Assembly: GCF_027921745.1 (NCBI RefSeq)
Contig: NC_079240.1
Location: 1,295,001 to 1,359,000 of the forward strand
Source of the DNA: Schizosaccharomyces osmophilus
Lineage: Eukaryota > Ascomycota > Schizosaccharomycetes > Schizosaccharomycetales > Schizosaccharomycetaceae
Reading direction: 5' to 3'
Length of the DNA: 64,000 nucleotides
A program made the position numbers and the translations under genes. Under the pieces are notes generated by a model. It was not told where the DNA came from. It saw only the letters and a list, made by a program, of their open reading frames with translations, and ran no database searches. Shown here in pieces: positions 32,778 through 43,161 of the stretch. The first letter of the stretch is position 1. Each line of letters opens with the position of its first letter.

Positions 32778-33721
32778 TTACTCAAAATCACTGTCTTCCG
32801 ATTCATTTTTTGTATCCTTAAAACCCATAATCGACTTTTTCCCTAAAGAGTTATTTTCCTTTAACTTTTCAATCGCAGCCCATTTTAACAACCAAAACTC
32901 CAAAACGGGAGTATCAAAATCGTCATTATTTCCCAAGTCAGTGAATCCAGTGAGTTTACTAACGAGTTTTGCATCAACATAACAAAGTATTACCGGTAAT
33001 ACTTTTAAGCCTAATTTCAAAGCAAGAAATGGAGCATTAGCCGCTTCAATACGTACAAACTTTGTTTCCCAATGACTTTTGGATATTTTCTAAACATATT
33101 AGCAACGTTTCCTGGTAATATAATTTATTACCTCAAGGTGCGCATCCATTATTTTGCAGCGTCTGAAATCAGGATGGAAAAAGTGGATGACCACACGTTT
33201 TGAGGATCTACAGACAAAGTATTAGAACATTTTAATAAATATAAAGATGTCGACTCACGTTGTTATATCCATCACTTCTCTTTCATTTTCAACTGTTAAA
33301 TATTGCATATGACCTTTCTCTTTAGCAGTAGAGACTCTTTGAAATCTTTTTGAATGTTAGCTGTCATTTCAACTTAATTCCATACTCTTCTTTTAATGAT
33401 TGCATTCGGCTTTCTCGATAAGTACTGTCATCAATGTCATCAAGTTCAGCGAACAAATTTTCTTCTAATTCAGATCCACTTTGGTCATCGCTTATAGCCG
33501 CGTAAGTGTCAGCAAAATTACCAACGGTAGTATCCCTGCCAAAACGTAAGTTAGAATTGAAAAGGCAATGGCCATTACCTTTCAGGTAACTCAGACTCTT
33601 GAAATTCTTGAACCTTTTCCTTTTTCTGAGTCGTATGGGAGAATTCGGTATTATTGGTCTCCGGTTTCAATTGGACCCAGTTGGGTTTGTTTTCAACAGG
33701 CTGAACATCAGTTAAATCCAT
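32778..33721 (-). CDS. plp1: Phosducin-like thioredoxin-fold protein Plp1 (TXNDC9 type), five exons overlapping qtr2
   Basis: Cofactor of the CCT chaperonin for tubulin and actin folding. The exons are 33721-33579, 33535-33386, 33345-33259, 33207-33132 and 33089-32778, giving 255 residues in phase. The conserved parts are ENLFAELDDIDDSTYRES and RMQSLKEEF in exon 2, TAKEKGHMQYLTV in exon 3, RVVIHFFHPDFRRCKIMD in exon 4, and the thioredoxin-like fold with LKVLPVILCYVD and GFTDLGNNDDFDT in exon 5. The acidic end SEDSDFE is typical of TXNDC9. The only ATG in frame ahead of the conserved region is 33721-33719, inside the last qtr2 exon and in the same frame. Intron 1 has donor GTAATG, branch CTAAC and acceptor CAG. 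An internal start at the Met in exon 2 would remove conserved sequence. Confidence 0.75.
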
Positions 33722-35001
33722 TTGGTAGCCTCGCTTTCGTGGTCCCAGACCAGTAGCGCGAGGGAAGTTGGAAGAATAAATTTTCTTAAATATCTCAGTA
33801 TCATGTAAGAAATTTCCAGCCTTGATAGAATCTCTAATTCCGGAGAAAAAGTTATGGAATACATGAATGTTATGTCTTTATTTGCATGTTAGTAGTGAAA
33901 TAACAAAAGGTTTGAAGAAATAGAAACATACTGTTGTATCATAATCCAACCAACAAGTTCTCGTGTTTGAAGCAAATGGTGAATATAAGCCCGGCTATAT
34001 GACTGGCATGTATTGCAGCTACATCCAGGTTGTAAGGGAGAAAGGTCCGCAGCAAAAATGCTATTCCACATATCCCAAGCTAGCTCTAGCTTTATATTCT
34101 GTAGGTCCTCTACAGGGGGAGGAAAGGCAAATGTAAAAGCTATGCCAGAATCGGAAGCTTGATTAACTAAATCTGCCATTACGATATCAGCACCCTGATG
34201 AATACTTTGTAATATTGCCAAAGGAGTTAGTAAAGGACGAAGAAAAATTTTTGGATAAACGGACAGCTCGGAAGGTATAGAATGCAAATTCCCATAACAT
34301 GCTAACCCAGAAATATGTTGCTTGTAATCATTTTCCCGAAATCGTTCTATTAAAGGATCTAAATAAGGAGCTTCAACGTTTGGAACGGGAAAGAAAACCT
34401 TTACTTTCTCTGTAAGCTGATTGTTTTGTAAACCAGAGAGCAACTCGTCAGTCCAGGTAATTGACTTTTCTGTCATCTTAGGTTTCCTCTTTACACCAGG
34501 AGCATTTGATGGGTTGTCATTCAAGGGGATTGCTATTTCAGGACGAAGTTTGATGATTGCCTTCACGTAGACTTCGTTCGTCAATTTTTTCAATCCACTT
34601 GAGGTAAGAATTTGAATATGGTGAGATCCAGCAGATACAGACGGAAGTGGAGTACTTCTTCTTGGAGCTACTAAGATAGATTGAGAGGAAGTTCCAGCTA
34701 CCCACTTGTCGATCTCACCCTCCGCAGTGAAGATAGGAGACTTTTCTAATAAATCCAGTCTAATCATTTACAAAATATTAGCAGTTCAGACTTATTATTT
34801 AATTTAATGAAATACTTACGAATCTTCTAATCCGAAATAGACAACTGGGAGTTCATTGTCATTAATGTTGTCAGGTGTTAAATGAGGAATTGTTCCTTTG
34901 GAAGTAGGGAAAATAAAACAGGGAGTCTGAAGGACCTTACTTTTTAGCGAAACGGATGATATCCGAGCACTTGAAGGATAGCAAGCGTTTAATGCTGCCA
35001 T
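33575..35001 (-). CDS. qtr2: Queuine tRNA-ribosyltransferase accessory subunit QTRT2, three exons
   Basis: Non-catalytic partner of the eukaryotic tRNA-guanine transglycosylase, which swaps G34 for queuine in tRNAs with GUN anticodons. The exons are 35001-34820, 34759-33932 and 33875-33575, 436 residues in total. Start MAALNACYPSSARISSVSL is followed by TPCFIFPTSKGTIPHLTPD. The zinc-binding CSCNTCQSYSRAYIHHLLQ with the downstream histidine, and ELVGWIMIQQHNIHVFHNFF spanning the last junction, are TGT hallmarks. The fungal-type ending RATGLGPRKRGYQM follows. The TAA at 33575-33577 lies inside plp1 intron 1, so the stop is used only if that intron is kept or the transcript ends before it is removed. 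The Zn-ligand cysteines are retained; I did not check the missing catalytic Asp in detail. Confidence 0.87.
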
Positions 35002-35289
35002 TGAAAACGCTTTGGTATATGCTGTGTTGAGGGAATACACTGACTTTGAATGTTGGTACAAGATACTTTAAAAATCACTATAATTCAGTAGTAAACAAAG
35101 ATGTGCAACACCAAAGAATGACTACGGACTCCATTGAAAATTAATAAATTATCTATTAAATAAATTAAAGTAGTCATTTAAATCGAAGTTCGGCGAGGAA
35201 CAGATAGGAAACTAACAAACTAAAGAGATTCCTCAATAACTGTTCTACCAAGATTATGATGCAGGAATTTTATAAATGTACAATTTGGG

Positions 35290-36339
35290 TTAGTAACGAA
35301 TAATTTTTCTTCGGCGGAAATCTTTATCGTCGGAGGCAATGTCAAACATTGCCCGGCGCTTTTGTTCCTTCTTTTCTTTGTTCCTTTTCTTCATTTCTTC
35401 CATTTCCTTCCTCGTGTATTTTCTATTTCTTCGTTCCTCCAAAAGGCTTTTTCCTTGTGTACTAGACATAGCGGTGTCTACATCAAAAAATTGACCCATG
35501 TGCTTATGAGCCTTGTATTCCTCACTCTTCATTTCAGGAGTTGCCCACTCGGGCATATATTTACCGGAAAGCCTATTAAATTGTACTCTAGCAGCATATT
35601 TGTCCGATGATTTGTCTTCAGAATCACTTTCTTCTAAGGGATTCAGCCAGCTTGTGGTATTGGTACGACGGTCCCAAAAATAGTACGCTTGTGCATTTTT
35701 GTCCCAAATTGCCGCTACTTGTTGATCCTCCGACCAAGCTATAGATGGTTGACTGGCAGATTCCTCTGTACCAGAAGTAGCAGGCTCAGAATCATTGGCA
35801 ACATATTTCGATTTTTCTGGCACAGGCTCATCTGGAAGTGGAGGTTGACTTTCTGACCCTTCTTGAACTGGAGGTTGATACTCTTCAGGCACCGGTTCGT
35901 CTGGGAGTGGAGGTTGACTTTCAAATCCTTCTTGACCTGGTTGTTGATAATCTCCAGGCACAGGCTCATCCGGAAGAGGAGGTTGGGTGTCGTGTTCTTT
36001 TTGAGCTGCTTGCCGATACTCTTCAGGCACCGGTTCTTCTGGAAGTGGAGGTTGGCTTTCGGATCCTCCTTTATTGTGCTTTAAAGTTTCTTCTGAGGGA
36101 GGACGAAGAGTATCTTGCTTTGGCAAAGATTCAGTTCGACTAAAATCTGTTTCCTTGCTAGGTTCTAATGATGCTTGTGATTTGGCATTCTTATCTTCAA
36201 AAGTAGTTATGTCCTTTTCCTGTTCCATCGAGCCTAAAGACCGGGTATCCTGGAAATCCTTCTTCTCCAACAGAGTAGTGTTTTTTTCACCTTGTATATT
36301 TTCAGAAATATTTGTTTTTATATTTAAATTTTCCTCCAT
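35290..36339 (-). CDS. WW-domain protein with four 23-residue proline-rich repeats
   Basis: A 349-residue single-exon protein beginning MEENLNIKTNISENIQ. Residues 1-80 are charged and low in complexity. Then come four tandem units of exactly 23 residues built on QPPLPDEPVPEEYQ. A single WW domain follows near residues 205-238 (WSEDQQVAAIWDKNAQAYYFW...TTSWLNP; both Trp present). The C-terminal part is a basic helix (RKYTRKEMEEMKKRNKEKKE) and ends DDKDFRRRKIIRY. WW domains bind proline motifs in RNA polymerase II CTD or splicing factors, so a nuclear RNA-related role is plausible, and the repeats could themselves be WW ligands. It corresponds to a conserved fungal protein, SPAC2F3.14c, by order. 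Function is unknown. Confidence 0.85.
   Translation of the reverse strand: MEENLNIKTNISENIQGEKNTTLLEKKDFQDTRSLGSMEQEKDITTFEDKNAKSQASLEPSKETDFSRTESLPKQDTLRPPSEETLKHNKGGSESQPPLPEEPVPEEYRQAAQKEHDTQPPLPDEPVPGDYQQPGQEGFESQPPLPDEPVPEEYQPPVQEGSESQPPLPDEPVPEKSKYVANDSEPATSGTEESASQPSIAWSEDQQVAAIWDKNAQAYYFWDRRTNTTSWLNPLEESDSEDKSSDKYAARVQFNRLSGKYMPEWATPEMKSEEYKAHKHMGQFFDVDTAMSSTQGKSLLEERRNRKYTRKEMEEMKKRNKEKKEQKRRAMFDIASDDKDFRRRKIIRY
35831..36106 (-). repeat. Four 69-bp tandem repeats in the WW-protein gene
   Basis: The motif TCTGGAAGTGGAGGTTG (plus-strand text, some variants) begins at 35831, 35900, 35969 and 36038, a strict 69-bp period that keeps the 23-residue protein repeat in frame. The copies differ by several substitutions, so the array is not a recent expansion of all units. 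Confidence 0.9.
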
Positions 36340-38399
36340 TTGAAACCTTTTGTCAGATCTAAAACCAATTGGATTTGTTGGCTACAAAAGACTTCTTTTG
36401 GTGAAACGTCGGGTCAAAAAGTACAAAAGGCAAATGAGTTTCAGCGAACAAAAAAGCAAATAATTAATAAGTTATGTAATTTGAAAAAGGAATGAACCTC
36501 AATACAAATCTAAATTTGGTTTTTCTTTTCTGAAGACGCTTGACTGTATAATGATCTTCGTAAGACATTCATAAGCACGATAATGATGGCCTTAAATTAC
36601 TTTAATAAACAAATAAAATGTAAACATTTTATTTTAAAAATGAACAGGAAACTGATAAATAATATAGACTGAATAGCATATAGGGTTTTACATTTTCTTT
36701 TAAAAATTCGAAAAAAATTCTTGAATTAATTTTATTTCCGTGCAAGGATAACAATGAATGTTTTGGTAAGAATCGGCTGTCGTAACGGTTAACTTCACAT
36801 TCATATTGAAAAGCCTCATGTCTTTTTTTTTTTTTTTTATATATTTGCCGACAGTTATGATAACATTTCTTACTGTTCATCCTCTTTTAGTATGGTTACA
36901 GCACAGAAAACATTTCACAGGAAGGGCGCAAAAGCACTTACAAGTCGAACAACAATGTTAGAGCTATATCATTTTATTCATAGAGAAATTTACAATATTT
37001 TACACACATTATGAAATAGTATCTGACCTACTTCTTACTTCTGTAAGTCCTACAATAGGTGTCTTTCTGAAAGGGTTACCTCCTGCTCTAAGAAGGCCAA
37101 TCCAAAAAGTAGAGTATTAGAAGGAGAGAATCAACAGAGATTGACCAATAGAATACACTCATCGAACTCATCAAGAGCCTGCCTTCTAAAACCGTTTCCA
37201 CCCGACAGTAAGAATACCTTACAGATCTTACCAACACGGTCATAATCACACCCAGTACATGTATATATTACAGCAATAAAACGAAAGCTACTGACAGCTC
37301 AAGGGAACGATTCGTAAACATCACTCAGAGTCACCGTGGTTAACCCGTACTGATATTGAAGAGATAAATGTGATAGAAGCTCAGACTTGCCTTTACAGTC
37401 AACAATTGATTCCTTGATTATAATTTTCATATATGAAATGCTCAAGGATCCATGCGGATTACCAGATGTATCTTCATCGCTTCTATCCGATCAACTCAAA
37501 ATAATATTCGCTAGGTTTGCCCGATTAGAACATTCCTCTGAGATTGCTTTCTATGAAACGTTTGTTTGCTTTTTATAAAGCACCCAGGGCTGCTTGTCGC
37601 GTACACCACGCTACCGTCAATTCTTCTATGATATTTGAACAAAGGTTCTTTATTTTTGCTTCAACATACAAATCCCAATAGAAATCAACAATATTATTTA
37701 TTTTATCATCAAGAAATTCAAAGTATCCTCATTGGAATTGCTATTGCTGGTGGTTAACAAAGTCGGGACGTAGGTACAGTGCAGACGCTGTTCGACACGA
37801 ACCTCCTCCTCTACACACAAAATACCGACAACAAAGATTACTAAGAAATAGGGAAAGATTGGAAATCACCTACAGCCGTGAATATTTTTTTGCTTTTTAG
37901 ATTCTCTTACTAAAAGTCCTTTCTAAATTCCTCTTTAGAGAAGAAGTTAATCATGTTCTACTAAGTGTAACTCTATACATCGCTTTTTACTGCTTTTAGT
38001 ATTCTATTTGGACGTGCCATTATTTCCTTACTATTCATATTTTAAAAAAGTATCTACGGAATATTCATTTCAAGAACTTTCAAATTCTTTTCCTTCTCCT
38101 ATTAGCTGTGAACAAGCCAGTGGTATACACTCTTAACTGCGTGAAGCAGATATAACATCTTTTTCTTTCTCTGTTGAAAAAAAAATCGCTAATCTTTGGT
38201 TTCCTTGTATTTCTGAGGATTCTATGTTTATCCTTCCATAAATGAGTGATTGATTGATTCCAATATAACGGTTTCTAAGCTTCGATATCTATACCAAAAT
38301 TATTTATAGGAAATTTTTTTGCTATTGTTAAACCTTCCGTTCCACTTTACTGTTTTAAGCTCAAGCTCGCCTTTGTATTTATAATCCTTTAGTATAACA
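36340..38399. other. Two-kilobase divergent intergenic region WW gene/lsk1
   Basis: The second-longest gene-free stretch. It contains a T-rich run near 36822-36839, a 63-codon plus frame at 37387-37578, and other short frames, none recognised. The leader of lsk1 or a noncoding RNA may occupy part of it. I searched by eye for tRNA and 5S rRNA signatures and saw none. Confidence 0.5.
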
Positions 38400-40292
38400 A
38401 TGTCTTATACAAAAGAGTTTTCTTCTTATCGACGGGGATCCGAATTAAATGGCCTAAAACCATACAGCGATGAAGAAAAACGTAGAAGCTCCGATTTTAA
38501 TGAGGAAGCTTTGGGTGAACATACAGTCTCAATGAATAACACTTCCAACCGAGATGAATATGACCGTCCAAGAGGCGGGTTTCACCGAGGTGCAGGTCCT
38601 CGCCGCTCCCGATTCGGCGGTAGACCTCCCAAGTCTCGAGGATTCAAAAAGAAAAATAAATCCAGAAAACCTCCGTTTTCCCCTCACCGATCGCCCCATT
38701 CTCCTGAATACGACCATCCGCGCAAGCGGCCGTTGTTACCACGTTCCCATCCGAGTCCTACCTCTCCTCCTCGATCACCTCCACCTCCGCCGCCATCTTC
38801 TTACCAGCTTCCTCATCCAAAACAACCTCTTCCTCCTCCTCCTCCCCCATCTGGTTCTCCTCGGTTTCCACCAGCCAATTCGTCTTCTGAGATGCCCTTT
38901 ATTCAATCTCGATCAAGTAATAATACCAACAAGGAAGCCTTAGAAGATTCTAAATTGAACCAATATTCTTCAAGGAACTCACAAAGCTCTAGTAATCCTC
39001 ATCGCGATGCTAATATGCATGGAAAATCTAGCCGTTTTCGATTTCATATTCCTCAGGAGACAACCCCTTCCAGACGTTCACGATTCGATCAACCTCCTAC
39101 TAAAAGGATGGCTTTAAATTCCCCTCCCCCAAGCATTACCTGTCAGCCACCAAAGGAACCAATCTATACTTATACGTACGGAAAATCTGCTTATGAGAAA
39201 GTGGATCAGATTGGTGAAGGAACATACGGGAAAGTGTATAAAGCAATTAATAATGTCACAGGAGAATTAGTGGCTTTAAAGCGAATCCGCTTAGAACAAG
39301 AAAAGGATGGGGTGCGTAATCTATTGTATACGATTGTCTTAATACCTTACTAACATGATTTAAGTTTCCAATAACTACAGTTCGCGAGGTTAAAATTCTT
39401 CAGCGCCTGCGACATAAAAACATTGTTAAATTACTAGAAATTTTGGTTGAAAAAAGTATGCAGCATAAGCCTTGGTATGTACTAACATCGCTTTTAGATT
39501 CCGTGAACATGGTTTTCGAATACATGGATCATGACTTGACAGGTGTGTTACTTAATTCCCAACTGCATTTTACGCCAGGAAATGTCAAACACCTATCAAA
39601 ACAACTCTTTGAAGCCTTGAGGTATCTTCATCATCTCGGTGTGATTCATCGTGACATAAAGGGATCTAACATTTTGTTAAATAATAATGGAGACCTAAAG
39701 TTTGCAGATTTCGGTCTCGCAAGGTTCAAAACTTATCCTAAGGCTGGCGCAACTTATACCAATCGAGTTATTACTTTGTGGTTTCGGCCTCCAGAACTCC
39801 TTTTAGGAGAAACTAAATATGATAGTGCTGTCGATATCTGGAGCGTGGGTTGTATAGTCATGGAACTTTTTGTTGGAAAGCCTCTTTTCCAAGGGAAAGA
39901 CGAAATACACCAACTAGAGATTATTTACGATCTGATGGGAACACCCAATATAGAATCCTGGCCAGAAGTAAAAAGTCTGCCATGGTATGATCTTTTAAAG
40001 CCACCTCATGGAAAACCGAGCCGCTTTGTAGATTCCTTCCGAGAAAAGCTTACGCCTGCGGCAATTGATTTATGTCAGAAATTGCTATCCCTTAATCCTG
40101 CTCATCGTCCATCAGCTCGTGATGCTTTGATGCATGAATATTTTGTTTCGGAATCGCCTCCTCCTGAACCAGCTGTAATGTATGTTGCCCTTCTATTCTT
40201 TGATATTTATTTGACTAACGTGTGACAGTTTAAAAGACATGCAAGGTAGTTGGCATGAATGGGAAGGAAAAAAACGACGTGGAAAAAGATAA
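38400..40292 (+). CDS. lsk1: RNA polymerase II CTD kinase Lsk1 (Cdk12/Ctk1 type), four exons
   Basis: Cyclin-dependent kinase phosphorylating Ser2 of the Pol II C-terminal repeat; in S. pombe Lsk1 with cyclin Lsc1 also helps cytokinesis under latrunculin stress. The exons are 38400-39311, 39365-39455, 39498-40179 and 40229-40292, in phase, 582 residues. Residues 1-260 are Arg/Gly- and Pro-rich (runs of Pro near 38780-38850). The kinase starts [18 protein letters not shown], with [22 protein letters not shown] spanning intron 1 (PITTVRE as the cyclin-binding PSTAIRE helix). [20 protein letters not shown] and the T-loop [19 protein letters not shown] are intact. The C-terminus, [15 protein letters not shown], appears only after the last splice. 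Confidence 0.94.
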
Positions 40293-40788
40293 ACAAGTCT
40301 TTCTAGATTTCTAAAAGTCGAAATGTTATGACAATTTGTTTTTTAGGGTATCTATCACTTTTTTGTTCATATATACATATATCCTTTCTTATACATTTGG
40401 TACGTCTCTTAGAATGTTGCCTTTTTATACTTTAATAGGTGTTAAAACTAAACAATTAATTCTATAATACCCTTTTTGATTCACAAATGTATACCATTTT
40501 ACCTGCAGCAGCTATATCTAAATACTATTTTGATCTCAAGTTACCCTCTGATTATTTGAACTAATTGATTTCTTCATTTTTCATAACAGTATTCAATCGG
40601 GTCGGTTCTCAAAAGCGTTAGAATTTCATCTTACTGTTTTTTCATTGTAAATATTCCCAACTTACCAAAGTCATTTAAAGCATTTAAAGAGATACAACGC
40701 GACATAACGAAACAACCCCATACTAATTCCGTTTACAAAAGCATAATATGTACCCAGAGCAAGGTACTCCAAAGGTTAGTTTGTACCT
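40293..40788. other. Intergenic lsk1/CHY-RING ligase
   Basis: Same-strand AT-rich spacer. An ATG at 40748 opens a nine-codon frame followed by a GTTAGT donor-like site, a possible alternative first exon of the next gene, but I prefer the downstream ATG. Confidence 0.5.
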
Positions 40789-42206
40789 ATGTCCTGGTCT
40801 GAATATCTGCGTGAAATTGCGCAGAGATTTGAGGAAGCAGCTGAAGAGTTAACGTCGGTATTTGAATTGCCTCCAGACTTACTGAATGATATAACTGAGG
40901 AGGACGGCGAAAGCATTCCAAGGACTAGTTCCTTTTTGTCTGAAAGAGAACAATTGGTAGAGGAAGATGAAGAGGATGAGCGGATCTTGCGTGGAGTTGA
41001 CCTGAATAATCAAGATTCGGTTCGCAAAAAGATTCAAGAAATACAGTCTCAAAATGAATTTGACGAGAAACGAAAGGCTTCTGTTATGCAGGTATGACAG
41101 GAAACTCAGATTAAGGGATTGATGTTAATGACTATCCAGAAACTGTTGATGTCCGGTTATGTAAAGTATCGCAAGGATAAGAAAAAACTTACAGTGACTG
41201 ATGAAAGCGGTTTAAACTTTAAGGATTTAGAGCCGTCGTTTCATGATAAGGAACACGATATTTACGGGTGTAAGCATTATATGCGTAATTGTAAAAAGCA
41301 ATGCGCTGATTGCAAACAATGGTTTCCGTGCAGGCACTGTCATAATGAAGTGAGTGATCATACACTAAATCGAAACGCTACCGAAAATATGCTATGTATG
41401 TTTTGCTTGAATACACAACCAGCTGCTGAGAAGTGCAAGTTTTGTCGAAAGTCTATGGCTCGTTATTATTGCAAAAAGGTATGAGCCAGAGGAGGTTATA
41501 AAGTTTTTACTAAAACATAACACATAGTGCAAATTATGGGATGATGATCCGTCGAAAACCAGTTATCATTGTGATGACTGTGGCATTTGCCGAATAGGTC
41601 GTGGCGTGGGCGATGACTATTATCATTGCAAGGTAAGAAAAGTCTTGTCAAATAAATTTCGCTGATATTTACATTTAGATTTGTGGTATTTGCCTTCCTA
41701 TTGCTGTTTATGATACTCATCGGTGCATTGAGCGAAGCACAGATTGCAATTGCCCAATTTGTGGAGAATACATGTTCAACTCGACGGAAAGAGTGGCTTT
41801 TCTCCCTTGTTCTCATCCACTACATCAACGTTGTTATGGTGATTATATAAAAACAAATTATCGCTGCCCAACGTGCTCAAAGACAATAATCAATGTCAAT
41901 TCCATGTTTCGCATCTTGGATATGGAAGTTGAACGACAACCCATGCCGTATCCTTATAACACATGGATTTCTACTATACACTGTAACGATTGCAGCTCTC
42001 GATCTGATACCAACTATCATTTTCTTGGACACAAATGCAAATCTTGTCACTCCTACAACACTTGTATATCATCTATCTACAAACCCCTTGATCATCCTCA
42101 AGTGTCTATTCCGCGACTTGCGACTGCTGAAGATGCTGGTATGCGAAGGTTGATGGGACACTCATGGGATTCCAATGACGACGAATTTGGCATGTTTAGA
42201 TTTTAA
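40789..42206 (+). CDS. CHY/CTCHY/RING ubiquitin ligase (RCHY1/Pirh2 type), four exons
   Basis: E3 ubiquitin ligase with the three zinc modules of RCHY1. The exons are 40789-41091, 41140-41478, 41528-41632 and 41679-42206, in phase, 424 residues. Residues 1-100 are acidic and coiled (MSWSEYLREIAQRFEEAAE). The CHY finger starts YGCKHYMRNCKKQCADC; the CTCHY finger includes CKLWDDDPSKTSYHCDDCG across the second junction; the RING-H2 is CPICGEYMFNSTERVAFLPC with SHPLHQRC and CPTC. A C-terminal zinc ribbon follows (HCNDC ... HKCKSC). It corresponds to SPAC2F3.16 by order. The start is not certain: an upstream ATG at 40748 with a GTTAGT intron is the alternative. The substrate is unknown. Confidence 0.9.
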
Positions 42207-43161
42207 TGAGACACTTTCAGATAAATGGATTATGCAGGCATTTTTTTGGTTAATAAAGAAGATTCTTTCTTTTGCATTACACAACTTGGTTTATATCATT
42301 GATCTGTTGAATCCTTGCATATTTTCATGATTTCTATGGCTTTAATTTTTTCTTCGACGAGGTTTACTTAATTATAAGAGGTATTTATTGACGAAGGCTT
42401 TTCATATCCAAAATTTTTTTTGGTTGTGGTTAAGCTATTCCCCTATTTTAATTGAAAGATGAACGGTTAGTTTGATTCCATTTCATTTCCTTCCGGTGAA
42501 TACACTACACTTGTAAATGCTTATAGTAAACCATGGCTTTTACAGTTGGTGGTTTTGTATTGAGAAAGAGATTATGAAATCCAACACCTTATATCAGAAA
42601 TTACTTTGAAAACCTGAAGCCATTTGGTCTCCGATTTTCAGGGTTCTCACTAGTATCATAATTAATTATATTTCATTTAGTTTTCTTTCTTTTATCTTTT
42701 TATATTTTGCTTATAACGTATACCACCTATATTCGGATTGTCGCAATCCCCTTTGATGTATAATGGTAACATTGAACCAGAAAATAAAGTTTCTTTTTTT
42801 TAAAAAAAAAACAACACAGTGAAAAGAAAGAAACCATAAAAATAAGTAAAAACAAATAAAGTGTATTTCCTTCTTCCTGTTTCATTAAGTATTTAGGAAC
42901 ATTTTTTTGTTCAACGTAGTGCACTCTCCTTCCCCTATAAACATATCGAGAATATCAACTTTACTTTTCTTTCTCAACCACGATCAACCATTTTAAGGAA
43001 CGAAAAAAAAAGAAACAAGAAGGAAGCAATTCAAAAACTTTTTTATTGATTCCATTAATAAAAATAAAAGAAAATCTCTTCTATCTTTTATAAAACCAGA
43101 AGCTAAGCGAAACTATCTTTTTTCGGAGACGGGGATTTGAACCTGCATAATTGCTGTCGCC
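42207..43161. other. Intergenic CHY-RING ligase/serine-rich gene
   Basis: Nearly 1 kb, very AT-rich with several A or T runs (for example around 42800 and 43005). At 43133-43143 the minus strand reads GGTTCAAATCC, a perfect TFIIIC B-box-like 11-mer, directly before the next start codon, but no tRNA fold surrounds it. Confidence 0.5.
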
